A stretch of 64,000 nucleotides of DNA, from assembly GCA_963783695.1 (NCBI GenBank), contig CAWAOM010000001.1, positions 1 to 64,000 on the forward strand, in the 5' to 3' direction. The stretch's first letter is position 1; the number at the start of each line of letters is the position of its first letter. Position numbers and translations under genes: made by a program. This document shows, piece after piece, positions 25,900 to 34,235 of this stretch. Source of the stretch: BM003 sp963783695. GTDB taxonomy: Bacteria; Pseudomonadota; Gammaproteobacteria; Steroidobacterales; BM003. Under the pieces are notes generated by a model. The model searched no databases. It had not been told where the DNA came from and saw only the letters and a list, made by a program, of their open reading frames with translations.

Positions 25900-27081
25900 A
25901 TGATGACTATCGGGAAGCAAACCGCCGGTACTACGCATGTCGTGCATGTGATCAATAGCCTGGGTGTTGGCGGCATGGAGAATGGGGTGGTCAACCTCAT
26001 CAATACCATGCCGCGGGATCGCTTTTTCCACAGTATCGTATGCATCAAAAAGGCAACCGATTTTCGCAATCGAATTGAGCGTGATGACGCTGGCGTGTAC
26101 GAACTCGACAAGGAAGAGGGTAAGGATCCGGCGTTCTATTACAGATTCTGGCGCTTGTTGCGCCGGTTACGTCCGGATATTGTCCATACGCGCAATATCG
26201 GAGCACTCGACCTGGCGCCTGTCGCGGCGCTCGCCGGCGTTCCGCTTCGGGTTCATGGCGAACACGGCTGGGAAGCGAGCGACCTGAAGGGCACGAGCAG
26301 CCGTTACCGCAGGCTGCGCAAATTCTGCGACCCATTCGTTAAGTCCTACATTGCGGTATCACGCGACATAGCCGGGTGGCTGCACAAGGACATCGGGATA
26401 TCTGCGACTAAGATCAGACAGATCTACAATGGCGTGGATACGCGAAAATTTATGCCGGGTGATGCAGCTGTCAACCTGCCTTTCTCCATGGACAATAAAC
26501 CGTTTGTCTTCGGATTCGTCGGACGTATGGATCCGGTGAAAGGTCTCGATGTTCTGATCGATGCGTTTGCCCGACTCGCCAATCGCGATGCCGCGAGTTC
26601 CAGGCCAGTCCGCCTGGTAATGGTTGGCGACGGTCCGGAACGGGTTCGGTGCGAAGCGTTATTGGGCGAGCGAGGTATTGCCGATTTGGCGTGGTTACCG
26701 GGCCGCAGTGACGATATTCCGGGTGTGCTGCGAGCACTCGATGCCTTTGTTCTGCCTTCCTTGAACGAGGGTATTTCCAACACCATTCTGGAGGCAATGG
26801 CGACATCGCTTCCGATCGTGGCGACCGCGGTTGGCGGCAACCCCGAACTGATTGAGGATGGCGCGCACGGGTTGCTTGTGCCCGCCAGTGACGCGGATGC
26901 GATGGCCCGGGCGATGGCTCGGTGCAGCGATGATCCGGCGTACGCGGCTGGTCTGGGCGCGGCCGCCCGGAAACGGGTGGAAACGCAGTTCTCGCTCGAC
27001 GCAATGGCGTCACAATACGGCGAGATTTATCAATATCTGCAGGGTCCGGGTCGGTCCGGGCAGAAGCTGAGGGCGGCCTAA
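25900..27081 (+). CDS. XrtA/PEP-CTERM-associated glycosyltransferase (TIGR03088, GT4)
   Basis: Second core glycosyltransferase of the locus. Seen: 393 residues from the ATG at 25900; N-terminal HVINSLGVGGMENGVVNLI and C-terminal GT4 domain with FVGRMDPVKGLDVLIDA, MVGDGPER and the EX7E nucleotide-sugar motif (NEGISNTILEAMA). The open frame extends upstream by 58 residues but that stretch is the end of xrtA in another frame and is rejected. It overlaps the next gene by 1 bp (TAATG). Sugar specificity unknown. Confidence 0.93.
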   Translation: MMTIGKQTAGTTHVVHVINSLGVGGMENGVVNLINTMPRDRFFHSIVCIKKATDFRNRIERDDAGVYELDKEEGKDPAFYYRFWRLLRRLRPDIVHTRNIGALDLAPVAALAGVPLRVHGEHGWEASDLKGTSSRYRRLRKFCDPFVKSYIAVSRDIAGWLHKDIGISATKIRQIYNGVDTRKFMPGDAAVNLPFSMDNKPFVFGFVGRMDPVKGLDVLIDAFARLANRDAASSRPVRLVMVGDGPERVRCEALLGERGIADLAWLPGRSDDIPGVLRALDAFVLPSLNEGISNTILEAMATSLPIVATAVGGNPELIEDGAHGLLVPASDADAMARAMARCSDDPAYAAGLGAAARKRVETQFSLDAMASQYGEIYQYLQGPGRSGQKLRAA

Positions 27082-29015
27082 TGTGTGGAATTTCCGGCAT
27101 TTTCGATTTGCGTGGCAAACGCAATGTGGATCAGCCATTGCTGAAAGCCATGAATCGCAGCCAGGCGCATCGCGGTCCGGATGGCGAAGGCTATCATTTT
27201 GAGCCCGGTGTCGGTCTCGGCCACCGCCGCCTCGCCATCATCGATCTCGAGGGTGGCGCGCAGCCGATGTTCAACGAAGACGAGTCGGTTGCGGTGACGT
27301 TCAACGGCGAGATCTACAACTTCATGGAAATTTGTGATCTCCTGCGCGCACGTGGTCATGTTTTCAGGACTCGCTGTGACACTGAAGTCATCGTCCATGC
27401 ATGGGAGGAATGGGGCGAGGCCTGCGTCGAGCGGTTCAACGGCATGTTCGCGTTTGCTATCTGGGATCGCAATCAGGACTGCCTGTTTCTCGCTCGCGAC
27501 CGGATCGGGATTAAGCCGCTGTATTACGGTGTGTCTGAGGACGGCTTGCTATTGTTCGGCACCGAACTGAAAGTACTGACGTGCCATCCACGTTTCTCAC
27601 GACAAATCCGCGACGAGGCGGTCGAGGATTATTTCGCTTTCGGTTACGTGCCCGATCCGAAGACGATTTTCCGCAATGCATTCAAATTGCCGCCCGGTCA
27701 TACGCTACGGATCGAGCGGCGCGAGACTCTTGCTGAGCCGCGCCGTTACTGGGATGTTCCGTTCGCGCCGGCAGTTACGGCGGATGGCGATGCACTCGAT
27801 GCGGAGTTGATTGATCGGCTTAAAGGCGCGGTCAACCGGCGATTGATTGCCGAGGTTCCATTGGGGGCGTTCCTGTCCGGGGGCGTTGACTCCAGTGCGG
27901 TGGTCGCGATGATGGGCCAGTTGTCGGACGATCCGGTTAACACGTGTTGTATTTCTTTCGGCGACCCGGCATTCAATGAGTCGCAATTTGCCCAGCAGGT
28001 GGCTGACCGCTACCGTACCCGACACCATGTCAGCGAGGTTGACCCGGACGATTTCAGCCTTGTTGAGAAGTTGCCCTATTTCTATGATGAGCCGTTTGCC
28101 GACAGCTCGGCGATGCCGACCTATCGCGTCTGTGAACTGGCCCGGCAACGAGTCACCGTGGCTTTGTCCGGAGACGGCGGAGATGAGAATTTCATTGGTT
28201 ATCGCCGTTATCGCTGGCATGCCTACGAAGAACGCGTGCGGCGCATTCTTCCGCAGGCGGTCCGGGGCAGCGTATTTGGCACGCTCGGTCGGATTTATCC
28301 AAAGCTCGATCGTGCGCCGAAGATCTTCCGCGCGAAATCGACCCTCGAGGCGATAGCGCGCGATTCGCTCGAAGGTTATCTGCACAGCGTGTCGATATTC
28401 CCGACGGTCCTTCGCGAGAGGCTCTACAGCGGCGATTTTCTCCACCAGTTGAGTGATTACCGTGCGATCGAGGTTTTTCGTCAGCACGCCGCCAACGCTC
28501 CGATCCGGGACGGCTTGCCGCTGATCCAGTACCTCGACTACAAGACCTACCTGCCAGGGGATATTCTGACCAAGGTAGACCGGGCGAGTATGGCGCACAG
28601 TCTCGAGGTGCGTGTACCGATTCTCGACCATACTTTTGTTGAATGGGTATCGGGGATTTCTGCCGACAAGAAGCTGGTTGGTCGGGACGGTAAGCATTGT
28701 TTCAAGCGGGCGCTGGGTCCGCATGTTCCGCATGATGTGATGTATCGCGAGAAGATGGGTTTTGGTGTCCCGATTTCGAAGTGGTTCCGCGGTGCATTGC
28801 GCGAGAAGCTGAGGGATTCGGTGCTTGGCGGAGCGCTTGGTGACAGTGGCTATTTCAAACGTTCGGAGCTGGAGCGACTGGTAAACGAGCATCAGTCCGG
28901 TGCCCGCGAACACAGCGCTATTTTGTGGGCGCTGATGATGTTTGAAGGATCGCTGAGCGGAATCGCCAGTGCCGCGGACCCGGCGGCGACTGCCGTGGAG
29001 ACGATGTCCGCCTAG
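27081..29015 (+). CDS. XrtA system amidotransferase, asparagine-synthase type (TIGR03108)
   Basis: Glutamine-dependent amidotransferase related to AsnB, probably amidating a sugar acid of the EPS rather than aspartate. Seen: 644 residues; class II glutaminase domain with the catalytic Cys2 (MCGISGIF), RGPDG (31-35) and NGEIYN (75-80); synthetase domain with the PP-loop SGGVDSS (266-272). All catalytic elements are present, unlike the relatives at 34236 and 52317. Start overlaps the preceding stop (TAATG). Standard last gene of the XrtA core. Confidence 0.94.
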   Translation: MCGISGIFDLRGKRNVDQPLLKAMNRSQAHRGPDGEGYHFEPGVGLGHRRLAIIDLEGGAQPMFNEDESVAVTFNGEIYNFMEICDLLRARGHVFRTRCDTEVIVHAWEEWGEACVERFNGMFAFAIWDRNQDCLFLARDRIGIKPLYYGVSEDGLLLFGTELKVLTCHPRFSRQIRDEAVEDYFAFGYVPDPKTIFRNAFKLPPGHTLRIERRETLAEPRRYWDVPFAPAVTADGDALDAELIDRLKGAVNRRLIAEVPLGAFLSGGVDSSAVVAMMGQLSDDPVNTCCISFGDPAFNESQFAQQVADRYRTRHHVSEVDPDDFSLVEKLPYFYDEPFADSSAMPTYRVCELARQRVTVALSGDGGDENFIGYRRYRWHAYEERVRRILPQAVRGSVFGTLGRIYPKLDRAPKIFRAKSTLEAIARDSLEGYLHSVSIFPTVLRERLYSGDFLHQLSDYRAIEVFRQHAANAPIRDGLPLIQYLDYKTYLPGDILTKVDRASMAHSLEVRVPILDHTFVEWVSGISADKKLVGRDGKHCFKRALGPHVPHDVMYREKMGFGVPISKWFRGALREKLRDSVLGGALGDSGYFKRSELERLVNEHQSGAREHSAILWALMMFEGSLSGIASAADPAATAVETMSA

Positions 29016-29036
29016 GCGGCGCGTAATATCTTTCTT

Positions 29037-30080
29037 ATGTCTGCGCGACCTACTCAGTCAGTTGCCAATCCGATTCTGTTGTTTGGGATGCCACGTTCGG
29101 GGACGACCTGGATCGGCAAGATTTTTGATAGCCACACCGACACCCTCTACCGGCATGAGCCGGACAGCTGGTCGCGACTAGGGGCCGTTCCCTTGTTGCC
29201 GCGTCAGGAGGATGCGGAGCGGTTTGCTGACGAACTCGGCAAATACCTGCCGACGATCGTTTCGATGAACGCGGCAAAGGTCAGCGCCAAGACGCCGCTG
29301 TTCGCGAAGAGCTATCAGTCAGGCCTGCAGTTTCAATTACAGAAGGCCGGCGTGCTGATGGCAAAATTTGCTGGGCGGGTCTCGTCTGGTTTCCCGGTGT
29401 TTGCGGTCCCCACCAAACTGAGCGGCACTACCAGATTGGTCTGGAAATCCATCGAATCGCTGGGCCGACTCGGCGTATTGATGGAACTCATGCCCGATGC
29501 CTGTGCGATTCACATCATTCGCCACCCCTGCGGCTATGTTTCGTCTGTACTGCGTGGCGAACAGCGCTCTCGTTTCGAGGACAACTCTGGGGCCGGCGAT
29601 GATTACGGAATTTTTCATTTGTTGCTGGATACGCGTTTTGCCCGACAGCAATCACTGGATCTCGAGTATCTGGCTGGCCTGGATACGGTGGAACGACTGG
29701 CCTGGCGCTGGCTTCTGTTTAACGAAAAGACGCTCGACGACTGCGTTGGCAATGATCGCGTGATGCGTGTTCTGTACGACGATCTTTGTCGCGATCCTCT
29801 CGGCGTAGCGCGAGAGATGTTTGATTTTTGCGGCCTCGACTGGTCGCCACAGACGCAGGCTTTCCTTGGTGCCAGTACCAGCAGGAATGACGGCGCCTAT
29901 TACAGTGTTTTCAAGGATCCTGCCGCAGCCGCACTCAGATGGCAGAGCGAACTTGACGCCGGGCAACAGGAAAAAGTCCTGCGCATCGCCGCTTTGGGGC
30001 GCTGCGGGCGCATGTTTCTCGCGCACGAATCCACGGATGGAGTAGCAGGTGCCGCCGCGGGCGCGGGTCAGTCGGCATGA
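29037..30080 (+). CDS. Sulfotransferase
   Basis: Predicted PAPS-dependent sulfotransferase that would add sulfate to a sugar of the EPS. Seen: 347 residues; 5'-phosphosulfate-binding loop MPRSGTTW (18-25); a 3'-phosphate-binding segment with HIIRHPCGYVSSV; a Sulfotransfer-type C-terminal half with LYDDLCRDP. Start ATG at 29037, about 20 bp after the amidotransferase gene; it overlaps the next gene by 4 bp (ATGA), so it is in the same operon as the glycosyltransferases. First of six such genes in the window. Acceptor unknown. Confidence 0.87.
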   Translation: MSARPTQSVANPILLFGMPRSGTTWIGKIFDSHTDTLYRHEPDSWSRLGAVPLLPRQEDAERFADELGKYLPTIVSMNAAKVSAKTPLFAKSYQSGLQFQLQKAGVLMAKFAGRVSSGFPVFAVPTKLSGTTRLVWKSIESLGRLGVLMELMPDACAIHIIRHPCGYVSSVLRGEQRSRFEDNSGAGDDYGIFHLLLDTRFARQQSLDLEYLAGLDTVERLAWRWLLFNEKTLDDCVGNDRVMRVLYDDLCRDPLGVAREMFDFCGLDWSPQTQAFLGASTSRNDGAYYSVFKDPAAAALRWQSELDAGQQEKVLRIAALGRCGRMFLAHESTDGVAGAAAGAGQSA

Positions 30081-31258
30081 TCAGGACGTTGACATTTTCT
30101 TCACTATATCCAAATGTGGAGATGCCTCGGCACGGCATTTTCGTCGAAAACCGACTGCGCCACCTGGTGGCGACCGGTGAGGTCGAGACACGTGTTGTGG
30201 CGCCAGTACCATGGTTCCCGTTTTCCAGCGAGCGCTTTGGCTCGTATGCGGCCTTCGCTCGTGTGCCGCAACACGAAAAACGACATGGTATCGAGATCGA
30301 CCATCCGCGCTACCCCCTGATACCGCGCTTCGGAATGTCGAGTGCGCCGTGGCTCATGGCTAAGGCGATGCATGGTGTACTGGCAAGAATGCTTGCGCGT
30401 GGAACCGGTTTCGACCTGATAGACGCGCATTATTTTTATCCCGATGGCGTGGCTGCGGTATTGCTTGGTGGCTGGTTACGGAAACCGGTCGTGATAACGG
30501 CGCGTGGAACCGATGTAAATCTGATTCCGGCCCACAAATTGCCGCGTCGCTGGATCGTGTGGGCGGCCCAGCGCTGCGCTGGAATCATAACGGTCAGCGA
30601 GGCGCTGCGGACACGTTTGATCGAGCTGGGAGTCGCGCCGGGAAAAATCAGGACACTGAGAAACGGTGTAGACCTTTCGCTGTTTCACTGCCTGGACGGG
30701 CGCGATGCGCTGCGGGAAAAACTCCGGTTACGCAGACCGACGTTGTTATCAGTGGGTCATTTGATCGAACGTAAGGGTCATCACATCATCATTGATGCCA
30801 TGCGCGAGCTTGCGCAATTTGACCTGATGATAGCCGGCGACGGTGAATGGCAGGAAAAACTGCGCAGACAGGTGGAGGAGCTTGGCGTCAGTGATCAGGT
30901 ACGATTTCTCGGTGCCCTTACCCAGCCGCAACTGGTCGAATACTACAATGCGGCCGACGCGCTGGTTTTGGCTTCCAGCCGCGAGGGCATGGCTAACGTA
31001 CTGCTGGAAAGTCTTGCCTGCGGGACACCGCTGGTGGCGACACCTATCTGGGGTACGCCCGAGGTCATTGCAGACAGTCGCGCGGGAGTGATGATGCGCG
31101 ACCGCTCCGCGGCAGCAGTAGCCGAGGCTGTGCAACGCCTGTTCTCCGGCTACCCGGCGCGCAGCGCTGTTCGCGAGTATGCCGAACAATTCGACTGGAG
31201 CCCGACCACCGCTGGCCAGCTGGCGGTTTTTCGCCAGGCGCTGGAGCGGTACCCATGA
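30077..31258 (+). CDS. Glycosyltransferase family 4
   Basis: Retaining glycosyltransferase that extends the lipid-linked repeat. Seen: 393 residues; N-terminal LTFSSLYPNVEMPRHGIFVENRL, which is common to GT4 members of exosortase loci; ARGTDVNLIP; C-terminal LLSVGHLIERKGHHIIIDA, IAGDGEW and the EX7E motif in REGMANVLLESLACG. ATG overlaps the preceding sulfotransferase stop and its own stop overlaps the next GT4 start by 4 bp. Sugar not predictable. Confidence 0.92.
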   Translation: MIRTLTFSSLYPNVEMPRHGIFVENRLRHLVATGEVETRVVAPVPWFPFSSERFGSYAAFARVPQHEKRHGIEIDHPRYPLIPRFGMSSAPWLMAKAMHGVLARMLARGTGFDLIDAHYFYPDGVAAVLLGGWLRKPVVITARGTDVNLIPAHKLPRRWIVWAAQRCAGIITVSEALRTRLIELGVAPGKIRTLRNGVDLSLFHCLDGRDALREKLRLRRPTLLSVGHLIERKGHHIIIDAMRELAQFDLMIAGDGEWQEKLRRQVEELGVSDQVRFLGALTQPQLVEYYNAADALVLASSREGMANVLLESLACGTPLVATPIWGTPEVIADSRAGVMMRDRSAAAVAEAVQRLFSGYPARSAVREYAEQFDWSPTTAGQLAVFRQALERYP

Positions 31259-32439
31259 AGATTCTCTATCACCACCGCATTGCGTCGAAAGACGGTCAAT
31301 ACGTACACGTCGAGGAACTCGTCAAGGCGCTGCGTGGAATTGGCCATGAGGTTGTCATGGTCGGGCCAAGAGTGGCTGAGGAAGAGGAATTCGGCAGTGA
31401 AGGAGGCTGGGTGGCGAAGCTTCGGGCGGCGCTGCCACAAGCGGTTTATGAATTGCTCGAGTTTGGCTATAGCCTTATTGCGTTTTTCAAGTTGCGTCGT
31501 GCGGTCATCGAACATAAGCCGGATTGCCTGTACGAACGCTACAATTTGTTTATGCCGGCAGGTGTCTGGATAAGCAGGCGTTTCAATTTGCCGATGTTGT
31601 CGGAGGTAAATGCGCCTTTGTTCGAAGAGCGCAGTCGCTTTGGTGGTCTGCGGCTGAGGAAACTTGCACGCTGGAGCGAAGTCTTCGTCTGGCGCAACGC
31701 CAACAGGGTTCTGCCGGTCACAGAGGTGCTCGCCGGGCATGTCAGGCAGGCCGGAGTCAGCGATGAGCGGATCGAGGTCATTCACAACGGTATCGATATG
31801 CAGCGCTTTGGCGGCACATCCGACAAGGCGGCGGCCAAGCAAAGACTCGGGCTCGCGAACAAGGCGGTGTTGGGCTTTACCGGCTTCGTCCGTGACTGGC
31901 ACGGTCTCGATGTCGTTGTCGACATGCTCGCCGAGCCCGGTCTTGGTGATGCAGCGCTGTTACTAATCGGTGATGGGCCGGCTCGCGCCGATCTCGAGGC
32001 CCAGGCGCGTCGTTTGGGGGTTGACGATCGTTTCAAAGTTACGGGCGTGGTGGGCCGCGACCAACTTGCCGCCTACCTTGGAGCTTTTGATATTGCGCTG
32101 CAGCCGGCGGCAGTTTCTTATGCTTCACCGCTTAAACTGTTCGAATATATGGCGATCGATGCCGCGATAATTGCGCCGCGTCAGGACAATATCCTTGAAG
32201 TCTTGACCGACGCTCATGACGCGGTGTTGTTCGATACTGAATCGCGGGCCGACTTTCGCGAAAAACTATACTCACTGTTCAGTGATCCGGCGCTGCGCGA
32301 ACGACTCGCGTTGCAGGCCAGGCAGACGCTTTTGACACAGGGATATACCTGGGAGGCGAATGCCCAGAGGGTCGAGGCGCTTTTTACCGGTCTGCGTGGC
32401 GGGCATGATGCGACGACAGCCGCAGCCGGTTACAACTAA
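31255..32439 (+). CDS. Glycosyltransferase family 4
   Basis: Another retaining GT4 for repeat-unit assembly. Seen: 394 residues; N-terminal ILYHHRIASKDGQYVHVEELV; acceptor-side LYERYNLFMPAGVW; C-terminal LGFTGFVRDWHGLDVVVD, LIGDGPARADLE and a nucleotide-binding end SPLKLFEYMA. It is coupled to the preceding GT4 by an ATGA overlap and followed after 18 bp by a sulfotransferase gene. Less like the previous GT4 than expected for a tandem duplicate, so it probably adds a different sugar (inference). Confidence 0.92.
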   Translation: MKILYHHRIASKDGQYVHVEELVKALRGIGHEVVMVGPRVAEEEEFGSEGGWVAKLRAALPQAVYELLEFGYSLIAFFKLRRAVIEHKPDCLYERYNLFMPAGVWISRRFNLPMLSEVNAPLFEERSRFGGLRLRKLARWSEVFVWRNANRVLPVTEVLAGHVRQAGVSDERIEVIHNGIDMQRFGGTSDKAAAKQRLGLANKAVLGFTGFVRDWHGLDVVVDMLAEPGLGDAALLLIGDGPARADLEAQARRLGVDDRFKVTGVVGRDQLAAYLGAFDIALQPAAVSYASPLKLFEYMAIDAAIIAPRQDNILEVLTDAHDAVLFDTESRADFREKLYSLFSDPALRERLALQARQTLLTQGYTWEANAQRVEALFTGLRGGHDATTAAAGYN

Positions 32440-32457
32440 CTGTTCCCCCAAGACCTG

Positions 32458-33258
32458 ATGCTGCCTTCATTTATCGGAATCGGTGCGCAGCGATGCGGTA
32501 CTACCTGGCTGTACGAATGCCTTGCTGCGCATCCGCAAGTGTTCGTGAGCACGCCGAAAGAACTGTACTTTTTTACCAAGAATTTTGCTCGCGGGCTCGA
32601 CTGGTACGAGGGCCATTTCGACTCGGGTGGTTCTGCGTTGGCGCGGGGGGAGATCACACCCGGGTATTTCTACCGCCCTGAAGCATTGCAACGTATCGCT
32701 ACCCATGCACCGGATGCCCGTCTATTTGTAATACTTCGTAATCCGGTCGACCGCGCGCTTTCGGCTTTCGATTTTTTCCGTGCCCGTGAATATTCGGGTA
32801 TGAATTTTCGCGCGGCGATCGCGCGCGACGAAAGCATACTGGGGCAGGGCATGTATAGCGTGGGATTGCAGCGTCTGCGTACGCTTTTTCCGGCCCAGCA
32901 GTGCCTCGTCTTGCTGTATGACGATATCGTGGCCGCACCTGCAACACTGGTCTCACAGCTTTATGAGTTCGTGGGCGTCGATAGCGGATTCCGCCCCGAT
33001 ATGTTGCGGCGCCGGGTCAATCAGGCGATTTTTCCGCGGACTCAGAAAATGATGGTACGTCTCGGGTTGCGCGATGCGATCGACTGGGTAAAGCACACGG
33101 CGCTGGGGGATGCGATACAGAACTGGCATACGCAGCGGCGAAAACCGTCACGCACGGACAATAGCGAAGATCGGCAGTTTCTGATTGACTATTATCGTGA
33201 AGAGGTTGACGGCTTGCGCAACCTGTTGGGGCGCGACCTGCCGGGTTGGAGCAAATGA
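32458..33258 (+). CDS. Sulfotransferase (heparan N-sulfotransferase-like)
   Basis: PAPS-dependent sulfotransferase of the type related to heparan-sulfate and bacterial O-/N-sulfotransferases. Seen: 266 residues; 5'-phosphosulfate loop IGAQRCGTTWLY (near 8-19), STPKELYFFTKN, and a 3'-phosphate motif with Arg94 and Ser102 in ILRNPVDRALSAF. Compact single-domain length is normal. Its stop overlaps the deacetylase start (ATGA); a sulfotransferase coupled to a deacetylase recalls heparan N-deacetylase/N-sulfotransferase chemistry, but that link is inference. Confidence 0.9.
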   Translation: MLPSFIGIGAQRCGTTWLYECLAAHPQVFVSTPKELYFFTKNFARGLDWYEGHFDSGGSALARGEITPGYFYRPEALQRIATHAPDARLFVILRNPVDRALSAFDFFRAREYSGMNFRAAIARDESILGQGMYSVGLQRLRTLFPAQQCLVLLYDDIVAAPATLVSQLYEFVGVDSGFRPDMLRRRVNQAIFPRTQKMMVRLGLRDAIDWVKHTALGDAIQNWHTQRRKPSRTDNSEDRQFLIDYYREEVDGLRNLLGRDLPGWSK

Positions 33259-34217
33259 GCATGTTGGGAAACGGCATGGCGGCAATTCGCGATACGCTCG
33301 TTCGCGCGCGCACCGAGCCCGTGCTGTCGATCCTGATTTTTCACCGGGTTTTGGCCGCGCCCGACCGGATGGCGGCGGGCGCCGTCACCGAGGACGAGTT
33401 TGCGCGTATCGCTGCCATCGCGCGGAAACATTTTGCATGTTTCCCTTTGCGTGAAGCGGTCGCCCGGCTCGACGCCGGAACGCCGGGGCATATGCTTGCT
33501 GTTACTTTCGACGATGGCTATCGCGATAATCTGGATGTAGCCCTGCCGATTTTGCGCCGTTACGGATTGCCGGCCACTGTTTTCGTGGCAACGAATTATC
33601 TCGACGGCGGGGTAATGTGGAACGATGTGGTGGGCGAGTCGATTGCCCGAACGAGCCACTCCACACTGAGTCACGAATTGCTGGATACGGCGGCCGTGCC
33701 ACTCGATGGCGTCGCAGCGCGTCAGCGGGCGCGCAAGAAAATGATAGGGGCGCTCAAATATCTTGCGCAGAACGAGCGTGAGAGACTGGCCGCGGAACTG
33801 GCGCGAAAACTGGAGGTGAGGCCGCGAACCGATCTGATGCTTTCTACGGCCCAGTTACAGACTCTGGCCGCAGATCCGCTTATTGAGATTGGCGGACATA
33901 CCCGTTCGCATCCGATTCTCGCTTGCACTGATGATGCAGCAGCCGCAAATGAAATGGCTGAGGGCAAAAAGAAGCTGGAGGAGATCATTGGCAAGCCTGT
34001 GTACGGATTTGCCTATCCGAACGGCCAGCCCGGCAAAGACTATATGCCGGAGCATGCCGGTATGGCTCGGGACGCCGGGTTTTCGTTTGCGGTTTCCACG
34101 GCATGGGGTGCGTCGCGACCCACGACGGACCGCTTTCAGATGCCGAGGTTTACACCATGGCATCGCGATGTAATGAAATTCTGCGCCAGTCTGGTCAGAG
34201 TCGCGCGCAACGGCTAG
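33255..34217 (+). CDS. Polysaccharide deacetylase (NodB domain), second copy
   Basis: Predicted metal-dependent deacetylase acting on the EPS. Seen: about 320 residues from the ATG at 33255; NodB motif 1 FDDGYRDN; motif 2 GGHTRSHPIL with the two metal-binding histidines; and YPNGQPGKDY with a later MPRFTPWH segment. The frame could start nine bases earlier at a TTG (33246), but ATG 33255 overlaps the sulfotransferase stop in ATGA fashion and is preferred. No signal peptide. It differs clearly from the XrtA deacetylase at 21092, so it probably has another target or site. It ends the long plus-strand run and converges with the next gene. Confidence 0.9.
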   Translation: MSMLGNGMAAIRDTLVRARTEPVLSILIFHRVLAAPDRMAAGAVTEDEFARIAAIARKHFACFPLREAVARLDAGTPGHMLAVTFDDGYRDNLDVALPILRRYGLPATVFVATNYLDGGVMWNDVVGESIARTSHSTLSHELLDTAAVPLDGVAARQRARKKMIGALKYLAQNERERLAAELARKLEVRPRTDLMLSTAQLQTLAADPLIEIGGHTRSHPILACTDDAAAANEMAEGKKKLEEIIGKPVYGFAYPNGQPGKDYMPEHAGMARDAGFSFAVSTAWGASRPTTDRFQMPRFTPWHRDVMKFCASLVRVARNG

Positions 34218-34235
34218 TTGCCGCAGCCGGAGCCG

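Noticed and set aside
27705..28913. 402-codon open frame on the minus strand
   Set aside because: Antisense to the complete amidotransferase gene; no family resemblance.
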